Origin: Phycisphaerales bacterium | GTDB taxonomy: Bacteria > Planctomycetota > Phycisphaerae > Phycisphaerales > UBA1924 | DNA: 64,000 bases | Direction: 5' to 3' | Assembly: GCA_016709445.1 (NCBI GenBank) | Contig: JADJMV010000001.1 | Span: forward strand, 620,001-684,000 | Shown: positions 17,894 to 26,647 of the stretch, piece after piece | Numbering within the stretch: position 1 is the first letter of the stretch | Layout of the letters: every line of letters starts with the position of its first letter | Position numbers and translations under genes: made by a program | The notes under the pieces: model-generated | What the model was told of the DNA's origin: nothing | Database searches by the model: none | Seen by the model: only the letters and a program-made list of their open reading frames with translations

Positions 17894-20482
17894 ATGGCAA
17901 CCATGAACCCTTCCCGCGTCTGGCTCGCCCAGGCCCTGTGCGTCGCTCTCCTGGGGATCTCCGCCGCTCGCACGCCCGCCCAATGCGATCCCGAATGGGT
18001 CCAGACGCCGGGGTTCGACTTCGGGGGCGTGGATGGCGTGGTGCTCACCTCCACCACATGGGACCCCGATGGGGCCGGTCCCGAGCCCGAGTGGCTCGTC
18101 GTCGGCGGCATGTTCACGGCGGCCGAGGACACACCGGCCTCCTGCGTCGCCGCCTGGGACGGGCACGCATGGCATTCCTTCCAGGGCGGGGTCTTCGATG
18201 GCTCGATCTTCGACCGGGTGTCCTCGCTCGGCGTCTACAACGGCATGCTCATCGTCGGTGGCCACTTCGCCAGGGCCGGCAGCCTCCCGGTCAACAACAT
18301 CGCGGCCTGGGACGGCGCCTCGTGGCACGACCTCGGTGGCGGTGTCTCCGGCGGGTTCTCAGAGCCCGAAGTCAACGCGATGCGGGTCTACGACGGCCGC
18401 CTGATCGTCGGCGGTGCGTTTTTCAACACCGGATCCGGGCCCGCCAACTGCCTCGCGGCGTGGGACGGCTCGGCGTGGTCCACGCTCGGACAAGGCGTGA
18501 ACAACCCGGTCTTCGCGCTCGAGGAGTTTGAGGGGTCGCTCTTCGTCGGCGGCCAGTTCTCCAGCGCGGGAAACCAGCCGCAGACCGGCAACATCGCGAG
18601 GTGGGACGGGGCCAACTGGAGCGGTGTCGGCGGCGGTGTCGACAGCCTGGTCCACGCCCTCCATTCCTTCGGTGGTGATCTCTACGTCGGTGGCGGATTT
18701 CTCACCGCCGGCGGCCAGCAGATCAGCTTCCTCGCGAGGTGGAACGACTCGGGGTGGCACCCAGTCGGTTCGGGCGCCAGCGGTCCCGTCACCTCGTTTG
18801 AGACGTTTGACGACGAGCTCCACGTCGGTGGATTCTTCCAATTCGCCGGTGGACAGCCGGTCCACAATGTCGCCCGGTGGGACGGCGCCGCGTGGCATGC
18901 GCTCAACCAGGGGACCGACGACGTGGTGTGGACGCTCCGATCGCTCGGGGACAGGCTCTTTGCCGGAGGCAGTTTCCGCCGGGCTGGGGGCGACATCGCC
19001 AAGGGGATGGCCCTGTGGGATCAATCCACATGGACCCACTTCGGCGGGCGCCCCCTCGATCTCGCCGCCGGCGGACTCACGGTGTTCGGTGGGGATCTCA
19101 TCCTCACCGGATACACGCGGACCGGTGGTGGCCCGGACTCCTCTTCCGTAGTCCGCTGGAATGGTCTGGAATGGACCCCGCTCGGCACGGGCATGAACGA
19201 GCTGGCGTGGGACGCTGGCGTGCACCATGACGAGCTCTACGCCCTTGGGTGGTTCACGCTCGCCGATGGCAACCCGGCCGCGGGCGTCGCCAGGTGGACG
19301 GGGAGCCAATGGGTGGGTCTTGGCTCCGGGCTCGCCGGCGGCTACGTCACAAGCGGCCTCTGCATGGAGACGTTCGGGGACGATCTGATCGTCGGGGGCG
19401 ATTTCGAATCCGCCGGAGGCCAGCCCTCCCCGTGTGTCGCCGCATGGGACGGTGCCGAGTGGCACGATCTCGGCGGCGGGATCACCGGGGAATATCCGTT
19501 CGTCTGGGACCTGCAGCCCTACAACGGCGACCTTGTTGCCGCCGGCGAGTTCGAGATCGCGGGGGGCGTCTCCGCCATCAACATCGCGAGGTGGGACGGC
19601 TCGGCATGGCACCCGCTCGGCGAGGGGCTGACGGGCGGATCGCTCCCCACCGCGCGGGCCGCGGCGGTGTTCGAGGGCGATCTGATCGTGGCGGGCGAGT
19701 TCCAATCCGCCGGCGGCGTGCCCTCGCCGAACATCGCCCGCTGGGACGGGACCCAATGGCACGCCATGGGCCCCGGCATCCCGGAGCACGGGGTCACATC
19801 GCTCGCCGTGTATGACGGGCAGCTCTACGCCGGCGGGGGCTTCGTCTTCAGCGACGAGAGCAACACGCGCTTCTTGCGGTGGACCGTCTCGTCGTGGGAA
19901 GCGGTGGGTGGCGGGCTCAACAGCGGCGTGACCGATCTGCAACCCTTCCGCTCGGAGTTGGTCATCACCGGCGGATTCAGCCTCGCGGGCGATACGGTCG
20001 CGCCGGGCCTTGCGCGCTGGACGGAGACGCACGAGCCATGGTTCGCTCTGCAGCCCACCTCCACCGCGGCATGCCTCGGCGCCAACTCGGTCTTCACGGC
20101 CGCCATCGCACCGGGCTACCCCGAAGCGATGCTCCAGTGGCGCCGGAACGGCGCGCCGCTCGCGGACGGCGCAACCAACCACGGCACCATGATCGCCGGC
20201 GCAACCACCGGAACGCTGACCCTGATCGGGGTGCACGCCGCAGATGAGGGGGAGTACGACTGCGTGGCCGAATCGGGGTGCGCGACCGGCTCGAGCCCCG
20301 GGGCGAGTCTCGCGGTGTGCGCCGCCGATTTCGACTGCAGTGGCGCGTCGAACACCCTCGATGTCCTGGCGTTCCTCAACGCTTGGGTCGCACTGGACGC
20401 TAGGGCCGATATCGACGGGGACGGCGCGGTCAATACGCTGGACGTGCTGGCGTTCCTCAACGCCTGGACCCTTGGCTGCTGA
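17894..20482 (+). CDS. Large secreted WDG-repeat propeller with Ig-like domain and GC-type dockerin
   Basis: An 862-residue exported protein from ATG 17894 (AAGGTGGG upstream). After a signal peptide (ending about ARTPAQ) come roughly fourteen blades of about 48 residues built on the pattern NIARWDGxxWHxLGxG...LxVGGxF, resembling delta-60 / kelch-like propeller repeats. Residues about 715-805 form an immunoglobulin-like module: FALQPTSTAACLGANSVF, then LQWRRNGAPLADG and LTLIGVHAADEGEYDC, with the two disulfide cysteines. The C-terminus has a first dockerin repeat with a weakened calcium loop (DFDCSGASNTLDVLAFLNAW), an intact second (DIDGDGAVNTLDVLAFLNAW), and LGC. It is the longest of the dockerin proteins here and probably an extracellular binding or structural protein. 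Confidence 0.83.
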   Translation: MATMNPSRVWLAQALCVALLGISAARTPAQCDPEWVQTPGFDFGGVDGVVLTSTTWDPDGAGPEPEWLVVGGMFTAAEDTPASCVAAWDGHAWHSFQGGVFDGSIFDRVSSLGVYNGMLIVGGHFARAGSLPVNNIAAWDGASWHDLGGGVSGGFSEPEVNAMRVYDGRLIVGGAFFNTGSGPANCLAAWDGSAWSTLGQGVNNPVFALEEFEGSLFVGGQFSSAGNQPQTGNIARWDGANWSGVGGGVDSLVHALHSFGGDLYVGGGFLTAGGQQISFLARWNDSGWHPVGSGASGPVTSFETFDDELHVGGFFQFAGGQPVHNVARWDGAAWHALNQGTDDVVWTLRSLGDRLFAGGSFRRAGGDIAKGMALWDQSTWTHFGGRPLDLAAGGLTVFGGDLILTGYTRTGGGPDSSSVVRWNGLEWTPLGTGMNELAWDAGVHHDELYALGWFTLADGNPAAGVARWTGSQWVGLGSGLAGGYVTSGLCMETFGDDLIVGGDFESAGGQPSPCVAAWDGAEWHDLGGGITGEYPFVWDLQPYNGDLVAAGEFEIAGGVSAINIARWDGSAWHPLGEGLTGGSLPTARAAAVFEGDLIVAGEFQSAGGVPSPNIARWDGTQWHAMGPGIPEHGVTSLAVYDGQLYAGGGFVFSDESNTRFLRWTVSSWEAVGGGLNSGVTDLQPFRSELVITGGFSLAGDTVAPGLARWTETHEPWFALQPTSTAACLGANSVFTAAIAPGYPEAMLQWRRNGAPLADGATNHGTMIAGATTGTLTLIGVHAADEGEYDCVAESGCATGSSPGASLAVCAADFDCSGASNTLDVLAFLNAWVALDARADIDGDGAVNTLDVLAFLNAWTLGC

Positions 20483-20838
20483 GATCACAGCGATCTCAGG
20501 CTGCGGCCCACTGGATGAGGCGGCGAACTCGAGCAGGAGTGCCCCCCCGGGCGCCATCCCCTCCGCCGGATCGTGAGTGGACGCCGCGAGGGGGGTTGAT
20601 GGGTCGGTACCTCCGATTCCACCCCGGATTGGGACGGAATCCCGCTGCCGGCACCGCCTGGATGAGCGAGCATCGTCCCCAGATCGCACCTTCTCCGCCC
20701 GCAATCCCACGGATGAGCACCGCCTCACCCGGTCTTCACCGAAGTCTCATAGCGCCCGCGGATACTCCTGCAGTGACTAGAGCACAGGACCGTACCGGGC
20801 GACGCCCGCGTCGGCAGGCACCGAAAGGAGTATGGAGA
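20483..20838 (+). other. Intergenic stretch, no gene seen
   Basis: About 356 bases between the WDG-repeat gene and the next secreted protein. Open frames crossing it have no family features. It must contain the promoter of the downstream gene, whose AAGGAG lies at 20825-20830, but I do not see a convincing -35/-10 pair. Confidence 0.5.
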
Positions 20839-22086
20839 ATGAACTGCAGGAACATCATCCAGATCAGCGGTTTGTGTGCGGCCCTCTGCGCGACAGGCGC
20901 AGTTGCCCAGAACGAAACCGGCAGGCAGCCGGTCTCGACGACCAGCGCCGCACCGGGCGACGTGTCCCGCATCATCCAGGAGCAGTTGGGTGTCTGGCGG
21001 GTCGACGTTACGCTCGATCAGGACTACCTCTGGCGGATGCACGCCTCGGGCGTGGACCAGCGGTATATCACCATGCCCGGGGAGGACCGCGATCAGCGAC
21101 GCCGCGATACCCCCTCCACGACACCGAAGACCAAGCCGGACTCGGCCCCTTCGCAGCAGCCCTGGAGCGCGCAACCGGACAAGACCCCCTCGACCTCCCA
21201 GCCTTCCGGCGTCGCTCCCGAGGGCATGGTCCTCCTATCCGGCTACGCCGAGACCGAGGCCGTGCTCGACAACACGCTCCGGGAGAGACTCGTGTTTCCC
21301 GATGCGTCGAACCTGTCCGGGAGTTCGCCCGCCGGCGACGACGACCACCGCGGCGGGGCTGAGCACTCCGACAAGCCCAACCGGGGCCATCAGCCCGACT
21401 CGACCAGCCGGACCGGTCAGCCCGGCGCCGCGGGTCGGCCGACCGATCGGGACGGCTTCGGGGGAATCAGCTTCATCGAGTTCAATCCGGACGGCCACAC
21501 CTACGAGATGGCCATGCTCTGCAACATGAGCAAGGGCATCCAGACCCAGGAAGGCTACTTTGACGCGCAGGACAAGCGTGTGGTGTTTCGCAGTAGCTCC
21601 AACACGATCGGAGACGCCGCGCCGGGGTCAGACCCCCATCCCACGACTTCTCCCGATTCCTCGTCGAGACCTTCTTCGCGCCCGACGCCGAGCCAGCCAT
21701 CCAGTTCCCAGCCGGGAGAGGTGCGGCCCGACCACGCTTGGAGTTCGCATGGTATGTCGAGCCTGAGCGACTGCATCGTTGTGCTCGAGATCGTCGACGA
21801 CGACACGCGCCGCGTGACGATGTACGATGGAAACCGCGACGCCTGGCAACCCGAGGACTCCAACAACGAGCGGGGCGCGACCGGGCGAGATGACCAGGAC
21901 CATTCCGGCGCCAACCGCGATCCCGCGAGCCGGCGTCAGGAGAATGCCTCCAACCCAAGCGGGACTCGCCCGATCGGCGACATGGGTCGCGTCATCTATC
22001 AAGCGACTTATACGCGCGTCCCCACAACTCAGGAGTCGCGCATCCGGTCGATGATTGATGACCAAATCGTCGTGGCGAAGCGATAG
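20839..22086 (+). CDS. Exported lipocalin-like (DUF1579-like) protein with four disordered insertions
   Basis: A 415-residue protein from ATG 20839, with AAGGAG eight bases upstream and a signal peptide ending TGAVAQ. Short structured blocks (VWRVDVTLDQDYLW, VLLSGYAETEAVLDNTL, GGISFIEFNPDGHTYEMAML, EGYFDAQDKRVVFRSS, SDCIVVLEIVDDDTRRVTMY, GRVIYQATYTRV) read in order like the strands of a DUF1579-type barrel. They are separated by four hydrophilic inserts of about 35-45 residues rich in Pro, Ser, Thr, Asp and Gln (about residues 80-125, 160-205, 255-295 and 335-375). The family assignment is tentative. The protein has no dockerin. Its function is unknown; barrels of this kind sometimes bind small molecules. 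Confidence 0.68.
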   Translation: MNCRNIIQISGLCAALCATGAVAQNETGRQPVSTTSAAPGDVSRIIQEQLGVWRVDVTLDQDYLWRMHASGVDQRYITMPGEDRDQRRRDTPSTTPKTKPDSAPSQQPWSAQPDKTPSTSQPSGVAPEGMVLLSGYAETEAVLDNTLRERLVFPDASNLSGSSPAGDDDHRGGAEHSDKPNRGHQPDSTSRTGQPGAAGRPTDRDGFGGISFIEFNPDGHTYEMAMLCNMSKGIQTQEGYFDAQDKRVVFRSSSNTIGDAAPGSDPHPTTSPDSSSRPSSRPTPSQPSSSQPGEVRPDHAWSSHGMSSLSDCIVVLEIVDDDTRRVTMYDGNRDAWQPEDSNNERGATGRDDQDHSGANRDPASRRQENASNPSGTRPIGDMGRVIYQATYTRVPTTQESRIRSMIDDQIVVAKR

Positions 22087-22202
22087 AACCCCGGTCCCAG
22101 ACGCACATGATGGAGCAGTCAAGGAGGTCCCCGGGGCGCGGCCAACGGAGTCGCGCCCCGGCGGGCACTGCCGCTTGGAGATGCCGCGGGATATCCTCGC
22201 CC

Positions 22203-23033
22203 ATGCGGTTCACCTTCCTCGGCACCGGCACCAGCTCGGGCGTCCCCGCCATCGGCTGCCGGTGCGCCGTCTGCCTTTCCGAGGACCCGCGCGACAGGCG
22301 ACTGCGCACGAGCGGCTGCCTCGAGTTCGTCGACGCCTCGGGACAGCCCCGGGTGATCCTGCTCGACGCGGGCCCAGACCTGCGCGAGCAGGCCCTCCGC
22401 GCCGGCCTCGACCGGCTCGACGCCATCCTGCTCACCCACAACCACGTCGACCACACCTGGGGGCTCGACGAGGTCCGCCGCTTCAACGTGCTCATGGACG
22501 CCCCGATCGACGTCTACGCCGACGCACACACCATCGAGGGGATCCGCCGCGTCTTCGCCCACATCTTCCACAAGGAAGGCAACGTCCAGAAGTCGTTCGT
22601 CGCGAGCCTGATACCCAACATGGTCTCGCCGGGTCGGGCGTTCGATTTGTTCGGACTCCGGGTCACGCCCTTCGCATTGCTCCACGGGCGACTACCGATC
22701 CTCGGGTACAGGCTCGAGGCCTCGAATCCGGCGGCCGCGTCGGCCCTGGGTGGCGCCGACCTGCTCCCGCTCGCCTACTGCACCGATGTTTCCGGCATCC
22801 CGCCCGAGTCGTGGGAACATCTGCGGGGCCTCCGCACCCTCGTGCTCGATGGCCTCCGCCACCGCCACCACCCCACGCACTACACCATCAGCCAGGCGGT
22901 CGGCGTGGCCCACGAAGTCGGCGCTCGGCGCACCTGGTTCGTCCACATGAGCCACGACCTGCCGCACGAGGAAACCAACGCCGACCTCCCCGACGGCATG
23001 CGCCTCGCCCACGACGGGCTGGTCCTCCCCTGA
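22203..23033 (+). CDS. PhnP-like metallo-beta-lactamase fold hydrolase
   Basis: A 276-residue cytoplasmic protein. It begins MRFTFLGTGTSSGVPAIGC, followed by a CxCxxC-like segment (GCRCAVC) that in PhnP relatives holds a structural zinc. The active-site motif THNHVDHTWGLDE lies near residue 80; DVSGIPPESW and FVHMSHDL supply later metal ligands. Architecture and length match PhnP (cyclic phosphodiesterase of phosphonate use) and its many relatives of unknown substrate. No phosphonate gene is nearby, so a general cyclic phosphodiesterase role is a guess. The ATG at 22203 gives the family's N-terminus. The convergent serine hydrolase ends 15 bases away. Confidence 0.82.
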   Translation: MRFTFLGTGTSSGVPAIGCRCAVCLSEDPRDRRLRTSGCLEFVDASGQPRVILLDAGPDLREQALRAGLDRLDAILLTHNHVDHTWGLDEVRRFNVLMDAPIDVYADAHTIEGIRRVFAHIFHKEGNVQKSFVASLIPNMVSPGRAFDLFGLRVTPFALLHGRLPILGYRLEASNPAAASALGGADLLPLAYCTDVSGIPPESWEHLRGLRTLVLDGLRHRHHPTHYTISQAVGVAHEVGARRTWFVHMSHDLPHEETNADLPDGMRLAHDGLVLP

Positions 23034-23048
23034 GCCGAGCCCGCCCGG

Positions 23049-25499
23049 CTATTTGCCTACCTTCGCGGCGGGCTCCGGCTTCGACGGCGCCCGGAACAGT
23101 TCGTCGGTCAGCGCGACGTTGGCGTGGGCGGCCGTGTACTCCGACCGCATCGTGCCCGCCATCGGGATCTTGACCTCCTGCCGGAAGGGGACCCTGACCC
23201 CGCCCACCTCGCGCCAGTCGCCGAGTTCCACAGTGATCGGGATTGCTCCGCCCAGGGCGGTCTCCGTCGTGGTCTCGACGGCGAGGGGCAGGTGGCTCTC
23301 GGCGTCGAGCAGGATCGTCGCCTCCGCGCCGTCGAGCTTGCAGAGCACGGCGATGGCGTCGTGCCCATCGACGCGTCGACGACCCGCCACCGCCACCTCG
23401 TCGAAGCTCTTCCGCCAGTCGGTCGCCCAGATCATCGGGCTCTGGATCCGCGCGCCCGCGCACTCCTTCGCGGACAGCTCGGTCTCCTCGGCCGCGAAGG
23501 AACGCGAGAGGCCGGAGTCGCCGTCGATCCAGGTCTCGGTGATGCGGCCGCCACCAAGATCCAGCAGGGTGTGCTGACGGCCGTCGGCCCCGTAGACCGC
23601 CTGCTCTGGGCCGCTCAGGCCCATGTTCACGGCCGCGATGGTGCCCTCGAAGCTGAGCGACTTGAGCGACCCCTTGGTGTCGATCAGGCCCGCGTCCGTC
23701 ACCCATTCCATGACCTGGTCGATCGTGGGCAGTGGGTTGGCCACGGCCCTGTCGCCGGTGCGGGGGATCAGCGTCTCGACCCCGTTCTGCGTCTGGGTCA
23801 TGCTGACCACCTTGCCCGAAGCGTCGCGGTCAAAGCGGACTTTCAGCGCGTCGCTGATCCGGAAGTTCATCCATCCGTCCGCGTCGGGCGGGCACAGCTC
23901 GTAGACCATCTGGCCCGGTTGATCGATCGCCAGCCGATTGTTCTGGATCAGCACCGTCACATCGGTATCGAGCTGGGCCACGTGGTACACGCCCAGGTAG
24001 TCCTGCGCCGCCGCGAGGTCGATCTCGACCGGCGCCTGCTCACCCTCCCGGAAGCACTCAAAGGTCATCCCGTTCTGGAAGAAGGTGAGCGACCGGGCCT
24101 TGCCTCCCTCCGCGTCGTTGAAACGCAGCGCAATCGTGTCGGTGATGAGGAAGGGCCGCTTACCCTCCGCATCCGGCGCCCGCATCTCGAAGACCATCTG
24201 GCCCGGGACGTCGATCGCCAGGTGTCCGTTCTGCACGAGCACCTTCATCGTGGCATCCTTGAACGGCCCGAAATTGGCCGTGTAGTCCCCGAGCAGCGGC
24301 GAGAAGTCCTCGGCGGGAGCCGCCCCCGCGCTCTCGCTGATATCGCCCTCGAGCCCGCGGAACACGATCGAACGGGACATTTCCTGGAGCGGGCTCGCGA
24401 ACTGGTTGGTCAGCATCACCATGCCGATCCCATCGTCGGGAAGCATCGCCACCTCGGCCGTGAAGCCGTCGATCCCCCCGGCGTGCTCGATCACCCTCTT
24501 GCCCTCCCAGTCCCGGAGCATCCAGCCGAGCGCGTAGCCGATCTGGTCGTTCATGTCGCTGGCCTTCGTCCAGGTCTGGGCATGGGTCGCCTCGCTCAGC
24601 AGCCGCTTGCCATCAATCTCGCCACGACCCAGCTGGAACAGCACCCACCGGGACATGTCGCGGACGCTCGAATTGATCGAGCCGGCCGGGGCGATGGCGT
24701 CGGCGCGTCGCATCGGCTGGTGCTCGAGCTTCTCGGTGTCCTCGTGCCACACGTACCCCTGCGCCATCTCCGGGTCCGCCTGCGCCTCGCTGTAGGTCGT
24801 GTTGGACTCGGTCATGCCGACCGGCTTGAAGATCCGCTCGCGGACGAGCGTGTCCCAGTCGCTCCCCGCGGCGTTGGCCGCCGCCATCCCGGCCGCGAGG
24901 AAGCTCTCGTTGCTGTAGTTCCATCGCTGGCGGAACGGGTAGAGCAACTCGGCCCGGCCCAGCGCGTCGAGCACGTCCTGCCGCGTGACCCCCGGCACGC
25001 CATACCACACCGCATTCATCACCGCGAATCCGGTGCGGTGACAAAGGAGGTCTCGGATGGTCGCCTGCGCGTCCGCGTCCTTGTCGTTGATGTGGAAGCC
25101 CGGCAGGTGCACATGCACCGATTCGTCATAGCTCATGAGCCCATCGTCCGAGAGCATCCCGATGAGTGTCGCCGTGAAGGCCTTGGTCGTCGAGCCCACC
25201 GCGAAGCGCGTGTCGGGCGTCACGGCACGCCCGGTGTCGACATCCGCCACACCAAAGCCCCGGAGGAAGACCACCTTGCCGTCCTGCACGACAGCCAGAG
25301 CGGCGCCGGGCGCATGACTCTCGGCCCGCGCCTTCTCGAACTCGGCCGCGATCCAATCGAGCCGGGCCTCGAGTCCCGGGTCCGGGGCGCCCGGGGCCGC
25401 CGTGCCCTGGGCAAGGGCCGGGCCGGCGAGGGCCGGCGCCAATAGTGCGCCGGCAAGCCCGATCGCCATGAACAAACGTCGTGAAGCGTGACGAAACAT
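23049..25499 (-). CDS. Exported serine hydrolase of the class C beta-lactamase / penicillin-binding type
   Basis: An 816-residue protein from ATG 25499 (GAAGGAG upstream). A signal peptide ends at GPALAQ. The beta-lactamase-related domain spans about 42-370 with all three motifs: nucleophile SxxK as STTK (103-106), YSN (195-197) and HAGG (339-342, in place of KTG). Two repeated modules of about 100 residues follow (each with a VLIQNxxLAIDxPGQMVxEL strand), then a C-terminal about 230-residue strand-rich domain ending near KPEPAAKVGK. Such enzymes act in the periplasm on D-amino acid peptides, esters or amides; substrate unknown. It lies 68 bases downstream of the XRE-regulated membrane-protein operon on the same strand and may share its transcript. 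Confidence 0.85.
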   Translation of the reverse strand: MFRHASRRLFMAIGLAGALLAPALAGPALAQGTAAPGAPDPGLEARLDWIAAEFEKARAESHAPGAALAVVQDGKVVFLRGFGVADVDTGRAVTPDTRFAVGSTTKAFTATLIGMLSDDGLMSYDESVHVHLPGFHINDKDADAQATIRDLLCHRTGFAVMNAVWYGVPGVTRQDVLDALGRAELLYPFRQRWNYSNESFLAAGMAAANAAGSDWDTLVRERIFKPVGMTESNTTYSEAQADPEMAQGYVWHEDTEKLEHQPMRRADAIAPAGSINSSVRDMSRWVLFQLGRGEIDGKRLLSEATHAQTWTKASDMNDQIGYALGWMLRDWEGKRVIEHAGGIDGFTAEVAMLPDDGIGMVMLTNQFASPLQEMSRSIVFRGLEGDISESAGAAPAEDFSPLLGDYTANFGPFKDATMKVLVQNGHLAIDVPGQMVFEMRAPDAEGKRPFLITDTIALRFNDAEGGKARSLTFFQNGMTFECFREGEQAPVEIDLAAAQDYLGVYHVAQLDTDVTVLIQNNRLAIDQPGQMVYELCPPDADGWMNFRISDALKVRFDRDASGKVVSMTQTQNGVETLIPRTGDRAVANPLPTIDQVMEWVTDAGLIDTKGSLKSLSFEGTIAAVNMGLSGPEQAVYGADGRQHTLLDLGGGRITETWIDGDSGLSRSFAAEETELSAKECAGARIQSPMIWATDWRKSFDEVAVAGRRRVDGHDAIAVLCKLDGAEATILLDAESHLPLAVETTTETALGGAIPITVELGDWREVGGVRVPFRQEVKIPMAGTMRSEYTAAHANVALTDELFRAPSKPEPAAKVGK

Positions 25500-25567
25500 C
25501 GATGCACTCCTTCCCCGGGTCGTCCCGAGACGCCCGAAGCCTCGTTGGGGCGCCGAGCGCCCCAGTT

Positions 25568-25825
25568 TCAATCGTCCGAAGATTCCCCATGGTCGGCTCG
25601 AGCGCCACACCGCCGGCCCGAGCCCGAGACGGCGAAACCCGACCAGACAGGCCCGATCAGCAGCGCGAACATGGAAGCGCCCTCGGTCAGCATCTCGTGC
25701 GAACCGCCCCCGCCGTACCACACCCTGCCCGCGACGATCAGCCCGGCGATCGTCGTCCACAGGAACGCCAGCCAGGTCGCCCTCCACCACGAAACCCGTT
25801 CCCTGCCGTAGCAGCATCGAAACAT
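25568..25825 (-). CDS. Small two-helix membrane protein
   Basis: An 85-residue protein from ATG 25825, three bases after the stop of the XRE regulator, with GAGGTGAG as ribosome binding site inside the regulator's last codons. It has two hydrophobic segments (WLAFLWTTIAGLIVAG and FALLIGPVWSGFAV) joined by a Gly-rich loop. I do not recognise a family. Tight spacing with the regulator and the upstream membrane protein argues that it is real and part of the same operon. It overlaps no other gene. Confidence 0.62.
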   Translation of the reverse strand: MFRCCYGRERVSWWRATWLAFLWTTIAGLIVAGRVWYGGGGSHEMLTEGASMFALLIGPVWSGFAVSGSGRRCGARADHGESSDD

Positions 25826-25828
25826 CGC

Positions 25829-26068
25829 TCACCTCCCTCTGGCTTCCCCGTGGTTCAAGCCGCCCGCTCCAGCCCCCTCCGCATCGTCGAAAATCGTTTC
25901 GATGGGTGCGCCGAACAGCCGCGCAATCCGGAACGCCAGCGGCAGACTCGGGTCGTACTTCCCCGTCTCAAGCGCGTTCACCGTCTGGCGAGAAACCCCC
26001 AGTTGCTCCGCCAGCTCGGCCTGCGACCAGTCCCGTTCGGCTCTCAATACCTTGAGTCGGTTCCGCAT
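25829..26068 (-). CDS. XRE-family helix-turn-helix regulator
   Basis: A 79-residue DNA-binding protein of the short YozG-like class, from ATG 26068. It starts MRNRLKVLRAERDWSQAELA and contains the full HTH_3 domain with recognition segment GVSRQTVNALETGKYDPSLPLA, ending in IARLFGAPIETIF. Proteins of this size commonly pair with a membrane protein and repress their shared promoter; here a membrane protein is seven bases upstream and another three bases downstream. A palindrome over the operon's -35 box (26554-26569) is a candidate operator. Confidence 0.9.
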   Translation of the reverse strand: MRNRLKVLRAERDWSQAELAEQLGVSRQTVNALETGKYDPSLPLAFRIARLFGAPIETIFDDAEGAGAGGLNHGEARGR

Positions 26069-26075
26069 CGATGGC

Positions 26076-26510
26076 TCACTTGTACCGACGCCGGACCGCG
26101 AGCAGGCAGGGCGCATACACAAACGCCGCCAGCGGCCAGACCATCGAGACCTCCACCATCGGCAACAGCTTTGCCTGCTGCAGTTGGCCCCAGCCGACGA
26201 CGACGACGATGACCAGCCCCAGCGTGTACGCCAGCGCCTCGAACTGCATCCGCACCAGCATCTCGTCGAGGTGCTTGTACGCCCGCGCGAATACGGCGAT
26301 CATGCCGACGAAGGGCGCCAGCGGCGCCAGCGCGATCAACGCCCGCCACACCCCCGGAATCCCCTCGTTCGCCCGCACCACACGCGCCGAGATCTCCATC
26401 GCCACCACCACCACCACGGACAGCGCGATCATCCACCACATCAGCCGGACCACCGCCCGCCGCCCCTCCGGCGTCCCGGCCTCCATCCCGCACGTGAGCC
26501 AGCGCTTCAT
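26076..26510 (-). CDS. Integral membrane protein paired with the XRE regulator
   Basis: A 144-residue protein from ATG 26510 with GGAGG at 26519-26523. It has four predicted membrane helices (about 22-45, 58-78, 88-112 and 118-138) and a charged loop, FARAYKHLDEMLVRMQFEALAY, typical of small membrane proteins encoded next to XRE regulators. Function is unknown; in comparable pairs the regulator controls the membrane protein. It is first in a probable operon with the regulator, the 85-residue membrane protein and perhaps the serine hydrolase. Confidence 0.8.
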   Translation of the reverse strand: MKRWLTCGMEAGTPEGRRAVVRLMWWMIALSVVVVVAMEISARVVRANEGIPGVWRALIALAPLAPFVGMIAVFARAYKHLDEMLVRMQFEALAYTLGLVIVVVVGWGQLQQAKLLPMVEVSMVWPLAAFVYAPCLLAVRRRYK

Positions 26511-26529
26511 CCGCAGTACCTCCGCTTGA

Positions 26530-26569
26530 ACAGTAAAGCTCGGTCGACACTATGTCAAGTAACATTGAC
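26530..26569 (-). promoter_or_regulatory. Promoter with overlapping palindromic operator for the XRE operon
   Basis: On the minus strand a consensus -35 TTGACA (26558-26553) is 17 bases from TACTGT (26535-26530), a weaker -10. The inverted repeat GTCAA-N6-TTGAC (26554-26569) covers the -35 box. Position 20-60 bases upstream of the first gene and the presence of an XRE regulator in the operon fit autorepression. The sequence here is visibly AT-richer than its surroundings. Confidence 0.6.
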
Positions 26570-26647
26570 TAAAAGTGGCGTCTCGTTGACAGATCATGCC
26601 GATCAAAGACCGATTTGGCTCGGCCCGAGCCCCGCGTACCATCCCCC

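Noticed and set aside
18359..20728. A 789-residue minus-strand open frame
   Set aside because: Opposite the repeat-rich WDG gene; its repeats are only reflections of the real ones.
23124..25445. A 773-residue plus-strand open frame
   Set aside because: Opposite the serine hydrolase, which has all catalytic motifs; His/Arg/Leu-rich shadow.
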